A stretch of 64,000 nt of DNA, from positions 16,140,001 through 16,204,000 of the forward strand of contig OY821777.1 in the NCBI GenBank assembly GCA_963682175.1, written 5' to 3'. This stretch comes from Triglochin maritima. Its lineage: Eukaryota > Streptophyta > Magnoliopsida > Alismatales > Juncaginaceae. The notes below the pieces were generated by a model. That model saw only the letters and a list, made by a program, of their open reading frames with translations, was not told the DNA's origin and ran no database searches. Made by a program: the position numbers and the translations under genes. Below are positions 57,775-64,000 of the stretch, piece after piece; the first letter of the stretch is position 1; the number at the start of each line of letters is the position of its first letter.

Positions 57775-58746
57775 AGAGATAACATCATGAGCGTGACTCA
57801 AAGACGGGAGTAGGTCTTGATTAATGATCGAACCTATGTATATTATGTGTCGACTTTGTGTGGTTTGGTCATCTCTTTCTTTTCATTAAATTTCTACATA
57901 TTTACTCAGATTAGTCTATTCACCCTCCTCGAATAAGTCACGTGGGGATTCAAACTCTTTAATCCCCAAGATAGTGACTCGGAATTAAGTTTTACATTTG
58001 GCAGACGTTAAACAAAACGACCTCCCAAGTGCAATGCAAACTTGAATTCAATCCAACAATCACTCAACCAAGGCAATCAGTAACCAAACAAACATAAACA
58101 AATACAACAACAAGGTTCGACTATGCCTATGTTCTCAAAATGGCACTTTGGGGTTCTTTTGCTATCTCGCTTTAAAAAGCCAAAAGCTCTAAACTATGAG
58201 TACAAGTAGAGAGAAAACTGTTTCTTTATTCTCACACCTATCTAATGGTTGTTAAAACCTTAATAAGATGAGATTTACACTTATGTTCTCACTTCTAAAC
58301 AGAGTGTCATAAGATCCCTTTTATAGATGCCCCAAGTTGCCATAATAAACCCTAATAATTGCCAACCATATTTGAGTTTGGATATACGTATGTTGCAATT
58401 GAAAAAGGATTTGACCCAACCAGGGCCGGTCCGGCCGGATCCACCTTTGGGCCTGGTGGGGGCATGGACCCCACCCACTAAAAAGTTAGAAACAAAAAGA
58501 TTAGTACCCAAGTTCAACATAATACAGAACCAAAGTCTCCCTTACATCAGCGGAATAGTGAATTCGTATTGATGCATTTGGTATTTGTGATTGCACACTG
58601 GATACGAAAAAGCTGAATGATTTTGAATTTACTTATTTGCATTATTCTGGAATTATTTTTTATTGGGTTGAGGTTGTTTGTAATTCAAAGGTGAAATGTT
58701 TGCATGCAAGTATTTAAGTGAATTCATAATAAGATTGTGTTTTATT
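57775..58746. other. Intergenic, probably old transposon debris
   Basis: About 1 kb without a supported gene. A GC-rich stretch near 58420-58480 stands out, but I cannot assign it. Confidence 0.3.
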
Positions 58747-59138
58747 TAGGGTGTAACTGGTTCGGTGGGTATTATGTGTTTATCCATCACATTTAATAAG
58801 CGGATATGGTACGTTTTTTGTACTAATTTAATAAATTATATACATTTACCCATATTCATAACCGTTTAATAAATATGGAGGGTACGGAAATACATCTTCT
58901 CATACATGTTTATCTATTTACTCATTTAATTATTTAATTAGTATATAAATTAATATATAATATATATTTAAAATAAATAAAAATATAATTAGATATTTAA
59001 ACGAGTTTATTAAACAGGTATGAGACATGTACAAATACCCATTTATTAAACGGGTACGATGCGGATACGGGTATGTACCCGTTTAGTTAGGCAGATATGG
59101 ATACGAGTATGATTATACTCGTCCCGTTTACACCTCTA
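58747..59138. mobile_element. hAT-like MITE
   Basis: 392 bp flanked by a perfect 8-bp duplication GTTTTATT (58739-58746, 59139-59146). The ends are inverted: TAGGGTGTAACTGG and, on the other strand, TAGAGGTGTAAACGGG. Interior repeats of ACCCGTTTA/TAAACGGGTA type. Duplication length and ends fit hAT. Confidence 0.8.
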
Positions 59139-59146
59139 GTTTTATT

Positions 59147-59600
59147 ATTTGGTGTAGAAATGCAATTTCATTTGGTCGTGGAGAAAAATAGATGTTTGAA
59201 GTGGCAATGTCATTTATCAATTGTTGTCCATTTTATATTTGGCATTTTTATCGAGTTAAATAAGTATCAATTTTCTTTTAGGTGAATAAAATTGTTGTTG
59301 TAGTGGGTTCTGTAACCGATGACTTCGGAATTTATTTTATGAAGTTTGGGCATTGAAGGTTGTTCATTGAAGTCTTAGTTTCATGTAGATAGTGAATTTG
59401 TACTATTTTTGATTGATTTGATTATTATTTTCTTAAGATGGATAAGTACATGGGAACTCTTCCTACAAGTAACTAATTAAACAGTCTCAACAAAACAATC
59501 TCCTCAAAATCGACTCAACTAATCTTAAATAGAAGAAGATATTGTGAGGGACCCAACCAAACATAATTTGGCCATCCTACTCCCAACTAACCTCCGCGTG
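59147..59600. other. Intergenic, promoter side of the DsbA-like gene
   Basis: AT-rich sequence without an ORF of note. Confidence 0.35.
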
Positions 59601-59641
59601 AAACACGAGTCCAACAAAAAGTCGTCCTTCTTTAGATTCTG

Positions 59642-59649
59642 TATAAATA
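59642..59649 (+). promoter_or_regulatory. Candidate TATA box of the DsbA-like gene
   Basis: TATAAATA about 1.28 kb before the start codon. A 5' UTR exon could end at CAGAAG|GTCAGT (near 59741) and splice to TTTCTTGCAG|ATCG at 60911/60912, placing the TRIM in the intron. Inferred from signals only. Confidence 0.4.
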
Positions 59650-59999
59650 AAGGGAATGTCGATGTCGTATCGGCTACAACTAGTGCCTTGTTAAGTTATT
59701 TGGGAGGAAGGGAGGGACGAGAAACTATCACAACCAGAAGGTCAGTTAACAATTTTCACCATAAATTCACCTTTTCTGGATTTTATATTTTGTTTTCTCA
59801 CGGAAGACCCATATATAGTTGCAGTCCCTGGTTGTTTGACTTCTTTTTTTTTTTAAAGAAGAGTTCTTGTGCTTTGTTTGGACCGGAAAATTGGAGATTT
59901 GGGCAATTAGGTCATCATCTTGGGTTCCCGAAATCTCTTTTTATAAATGATGAAGAGGAAGAATTTATTGGGTTTTTTTTTTCTTTTTTTAGTTGACGT

Positions 60000-60354
60000 T
60001 GTTAAATTTGGTTGGTCCACCACCTCAACAAAACCTAAGCACTTAGGTGAAGGGTAGTAGATCCAACTTTATTATAAAGTGTTGTACACTTTTTGTGTTT
60101 AGCAATGTGGGACTATTTTCTCAACACTCCCCCGCACGCGTGACCGGGATAATTTTCTCCGTGTCTACGCGTGAAATATATAGGTTGGAGTGGGCCCCCA
60201 CAGGTCAATTGACCTGCTCTGATACCATGTTAAATTTGGTTGGTCCACCACCTCAACAAAACCTAAGCACTTAGGTGAAGGGTAGTAGATCCAACTTTAT
60301 TATAAAGTGTTGTACACTTTTTGTGTTTAGCAATGTGAAACTATTTTCTCAACA
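60000..60354 (-). mobile_element. TRIM (terminal-repeat retrotransposon in miniature), intact
   Basis: Two 127-bp direct terminal repeats (60000-60126, 60228-60354), each TG...CA and differing at two bases, around 101 internal bp. GACGT flanks both ends (59995-59999, 60355-60359). On the minus strand the PBS TGGTATCAGAGC (initiator tRNA-Met) touches the 5' repeat, and GCGGGGGAGTG sits before the 3' repeat as a purine tract. It has no coding capacity and must be moved in trans. Confidence 0.95.
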
Positions 60355-60926
60355 GACGTTGTAGTTTTTTACTCCCCAAAAAGAAAGAAATCAAGGTTAA
60401 TTGAACCCCATCATCTGTATGGTATGTTTTTTTTTTCCGGTTTTATAGACTGCCAAAATAACTTGGTATTGGTGAATCCAAGAAAATATGTCTCAAGTCT
60501 TTTGTATATGGAAAGACAGTTTAGAAGAGACATCAATTTGGACTTTTTCATATCTACTGTAATATCAATTAAGTTCAATATGTCGTTAAATGTTTCCCTT
60601 GATAAACCATAATCCAGTTGAAGCTCGCCTTTTCGATGTTTTGAGCTGTGTTATACTGTTACGGTTAAGGAGCCCTTATCTGCATCAATGCTATGTTTTC
60701 ATTATGAATTAAGTCCTGCTGTCTTTTCTTGCCAAATGATTTCCTTAGAGGTAATCATGATCCAAAATCACTTTAGTACTTGAACGATAAAATCGACAGT
60801 TTCTGTACCCTCAGTTGAATTGGGACACACAAGGGTTTATCAAATGTAGCACTTCGCAGCGTAAAGGAGCATTTCTGATTATAACAGGGTTCTGATGTTT
60901 TATTTCTTGCAGATCGTATCAACATA

Positions 60927-62910
60927 ATGGCAAAGAAACTTATACAGATCGATATAAGCTCTGACACTGTCTGCCCGTGGTGCTTTGTTGGGAAGAAGAA
61001 CCTTGAAAAGGCCATGGATATGGTGAAGGATCAATTTAACTTTGAGGTTTGTAAGAACATTTGAATTTTGTCAATCTTAAATCTCATATTCTAGCTTCAC
61101 TTTTGGGCATGGACAGTTTTAGTTTTCATAGTTCGGCTGTTTACTTTTAGTTTTTCCACATTTTAGGTTAGATGGCATCCTTTTTTTCTCAATCCGTCTG
61201 CTCCGAAAGAAGGAATTCCGAAGACTGATTTTTACAAGCAGAAGTTCGGACCTGTTCAATATGAGCGTGCAACATCGCGGATGACAGAGGTCTTCTCTTG
61301 AGGGCCAAATGATATTTCGCAATCGAATCGTATTTTGTTTCTGTTTTTATTGCCAGTGAACTTAAGGAGATGCAATTTCTTCTTGTAGGTGTTTCGCGGT
61401 CTTGGACTCGAGTATGACATGTCTGGGCTGACGTAAGTTGACAACTCTATTTGATGAAATCTAAGAATGAATCAGTAATCACTTGGTTTGTAATTTCGAA
61501 AAATAATTGCAGAGGGAATACTCTGGACAGTCATAGACTCATAACCTTTGCTGGACATCAAGGCTATGATAAGCAAAACTCTCTTGTGAGTGAGCTGTTC
61601 CTGAATTATTTCTGCCAAGGAAAATACATCGGCGATCGGTAAGGGCGTCAGTCATGGCTTGTACTATCAGTATCATTACCTTATTTTTCTGATATACTTG
61701 TCTACGTTTCAGAAAGTCAAATGTGAACTTAAATATGTATTTAGCTTTCTTTGGCTTATTTTTGCCTTTCTGAAGCGAACAAAATATTTTTTGCATATGG
61801 TATGAGTAGCCTGCCTTGTGGCTCAAAGCTTAGGGGTTTTTCCTACACTACCTTGTCTTAATCTCAAGTAATTGATTCCCCTTCATATTTTGTTCGATCA
61901 TTTATAATTAAAGTTGTTATGTTTTAATGTGAATTATTTCAGAAGATAAATATAATAGCATTATAGTGTTTAACTAAATAACTTGATATACATTCTGAGA
62001 AATCATTAGTGACTTGTGAGTTCAGGCAAGTTCTTTTGGATGCTGCTGCAAAAGTTGGCATTGAGGGGGCGTCAGAACTGCTTGACGATCCCAGCATGGG
62101 GCTGAAGGAGGTAGTTTCGAATTTCATTTTTCGATGTCTGCGTTTCCAAATTATGACTGCCTACACTTCTCCCTGACTTTGTAATTTTTTGTAGGTTCAT
62201 GAAGAACTTGAGAAATACTCGAAGCACATTTCAGGAGTACCCCATTTTGTGGTAAGAAACAAAAACTATAGTATTTGGGACTACATTTTCAGAAATTTAA
62301 TAATCGAAATCACATGCAATTTGAAAGGAAAAAAAAACATTAAACCATTTTGAAAAAGGTTAACATTGAAGTTAAACCAAACTCCATTTGCTTCAGACAT
62401 TGTTTGAATTGATGTAATATTTGTTTACAACATCAAACTGATGTAACAAATGAGTGAACATTCAAAGGCAGCTGTAGCTATAAAAACTGGTCTAAATTAG
62501 GAAGAATCAAAATATTGATCCAATTATCCAAATGTGTCCATTTGGATGACAATCATTGATCTAAAATGGAATTTTTGACAAACTGCGGAAACACAATTTT
62601 TTGTTTCGTTCAAACGTATTTGAGTTCAATGGATGTTCGTAATGAACTACAATTTTGTTCTTTGGATAAAAGCATGAACTACCATCTCAGATCAAAATGC
62701 AACAATTTTGTGATCTTGTCTGGTGATTAACTAAGAGTAATTTACTTTTCGACAAGCACTATTTTGAAATTACAATTCGAAAGCACTGCAATATGCGACT
62801 CCTAAATGTGTTTATTTTGACAGATCAATGGAAGATATGAACTAAGTGGAGGACAGCCACCTCAGACGTTTGTGAGAGCTTTTGAAGCTGTTGGAGACGG
62901 TACCAAATGA
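60927..62910 (+). CDS. DsbA/FrnE-family thioredoxin-fold oxidoreductase (At5g38900-like)
   Basis: Seven coding exons: 60927-61046, 61167-61289, 61389-61432, 61513-61638, 62026-62110, 62195-62251, 62824-62910, all with GT-AG introns; the frame is continuous, 642 nt, 213 residues. The start MAKKLIQIDISSDTVCPWCF places the active-site CPWC at residues 16-19, right after the first beta strand, as in DsbA/FrnE proteins. The helical insert includes GIPKTDFYKQKFGP, RGLGLEYDMSGLT and DSHRLITFAGHQGYDK; the cis-Pro loop is GVPHFVINGRYELSGGQPP. No signal or transit peptide is evident, so it is probably cytosolic. Likely a thiol-disulfide oxidoreductase or glutathione-linked enzyme; the plant substrate is unknown. 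It looks intact. Confidence 0.93.
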
Positions 62911-63179
62911 TATCAAAGACGCTGGAGTATCGCTGTTGCTACAGTACATTTGAAAATTCTAAAATTTGAATTATCGGGTCGAATTACATTCCTACAGAAG
63001 TGTCTGTTGTACTTGTACCATGTGTGATTGTTAAGCTTTGTTGTTGTAACAAGATATTTCCTGCTGTTGCATAACAATACATACTTGATTAACAAACTCA
63101 TTTCTAATATACCGTTTGATAAACTCATATCTAATGTGTAAATGTGTAATATATTGTTTGATAACGTCATGTTTCAGAT

Positions 63180-64000
63180 GACCCATTCTTGCATCTTACC
63201 TTGCTCTTGGAATTTTTTGAACAATTTACATGTCTAGTAATCACATCTACTGGTGAGGGAACCACCAGAAGTTCAAAGCTGGATTCTTATGTTCTATAAT
63301 ATGTACAAATCACGCAACTTATGGAGATTATTTACAAAAGCAAATCACTGGTGGCTGGAGTAATAGTTCCCCTTCAGCAGAACAGAAGGCTTGCTGCAGA
63401 AAGGAAGGCGAAAAATAAGCACCCTAAATTTCTTCAATGAGAATGAATTGTAGATAAAGACCGTTCGAGGATGACTCCATACAAAAACATAGAGCTTTTC
63501 GGAATAATACGTTTATTCTTTTAGTGATAAATATCAAGCCCTCCAGTCTATTGTTGGAGACCATCTCTGGGAAAAATCATTCATCATGAAGCTTCCTCAA
63601 ATGCCATCACCTGTGAAGGAAGAATTGAAAGTTGTATTTCTTAAGACTGCAGATGTGAGGTTGGAATGCAATGAAGAGTACAAAAATAAACCAATCACAC
63701 GCAGGAATTCTTTTTCGAAAAAATTAATTCGCAAAATTGAGAATTAAGATTGCTTGGACATTCTACACAAACAATGCTCCGATGTTGAAGAAATCAAAGA
63801 AATTGAGGCTCAGACATTAATACATCATCAATGCCTCCTCTCGGAACCACAAATACAACTTATTACATCTCTTCATCCAAAAATCATAATTGTTTCCCGT
63901 TACCCTTCCGAACGGCTAGATTACTATCTACTATATAAACTCTTGTATCTGTAATCACAAATTAAGAATAATACAACAAATAATCACATTTTCTACATGG
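63180..64000. other. Possible 3' end of a minus-strand gene
   Basis: On the minus strand a pyrimidine tract and CTTCCTTCACAG (near 63612-63625) are followed by a short frame VMAFEEAS and a stop (about 63586-63611), and then by AATAAA (complement near 63511). That looks like a terminal exon and polyadenylation signal of a gene whose body lies right of the window, convergent with the DsbA-like gene. Too short to identify. 63754-63954 has an open frame with no recognisable homology. Confidence 0.3.

Noticed and set aside
1..64000. tRNA genes
   Set aside because: The tRNA-like strings at 7627, 10576, 32479, 40681 and 60216 are primer-binding sites of retrotransposons; no cloverleaf accompanies them.

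Overview
This is nuclear DNA of a flowering plant, probably a eudicot; the sequence does not let me name the species. The evidence is spliced genes with GT-AG introns, a P-type PPR gene, plant LTR retrotransposons primed by tRNA-Asp and initiator tRNA-Met, and CACTA, Mutator (MULE), hAT and PIF/Harbinger-type DNA transposons. There are no bacterial operons, rRNA genes or tRNA genes.

Layout. 1-12.0 kb: two nested copies of one Ty3/gypsy (Athila/Tat-like) family on the minus strand. RLG-A (453-9062, target duplication AACCA) sits inside the gag gene of RLG-B (1-452 plus 9063-12000). 12.0-20.5 kb: a decayed Ty1/copia gag-pol (RLC-1, itself hit by RLG-B), then a gag-only copia element (RLC-2) and an LTR fragment of the RLC-3 family. 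20.5-21.3 kb: a PIF/Harbinger-like MITE with TTA duplications. 22.3-24.9 kb: a two-exon PPR gene (minus) with an apparent frameshift in exon 1. 25.3-27.6 kb: a MULE whose left inverted repeat was hit by an RLG LTR that is now solo (target duplication ACCGT). 28.3-29.4 kb: a plant-specific gene resembling BIG GRAIN 1-like proteins. 30.5-43.8 kb: the 3' part of a CACTA transposon (minus) broken by two retrotransposons, RLG-C (31060-38170, AAGAA) and RLC-3 (38492-42821, GAAAG). 43.8-46.4 kb: MULE transposase debris and a two-exon GRF zinc-finger gene. 48.5-51.4 kb: a MULE with about 165-bp TIRs carrying an internally deleted FAR1-like transposase. 51.4-56.5 kb: a second TIR element with a GC-rich kinase-like fragment and a field of AATACACAA repeats. 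57.2-59.1 kb: two MITEs, one hAT-like with an 8-bp duplication. 59.6-62.9 kb: an intact seven-coding-exon DsbA/FrnE-type thioredoxin-fold gene, with a 355-bp TRIM retrotransposon in its probable 5' UTR intron. 63.2-64 kb: possible 3' end of an opposing gene.

The host genes with the best support are the PPR gene, the BIG GRAIN 1-like gene, the DsbA-like gene and, less certainly, the GRF gene. Everything else is mobile DNA. The RLG elements here encode Gag (RLG-A also a protease) but no reverse transcriptase or integrase. Their LTR pairs are nearly identical, so they were probably moved recently in trans by a partner outside the window.

The most unusual signal is regulatory. Three LTR families (RLG, RLC-2, RLC-3) all carry paired palindromes built from the half-site CGGTC/GACCG, spaced about 21 bp apart, in U3 just upstream of the TATA box. 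The RLG family carries a second pair in the leader after the primer-binding site.
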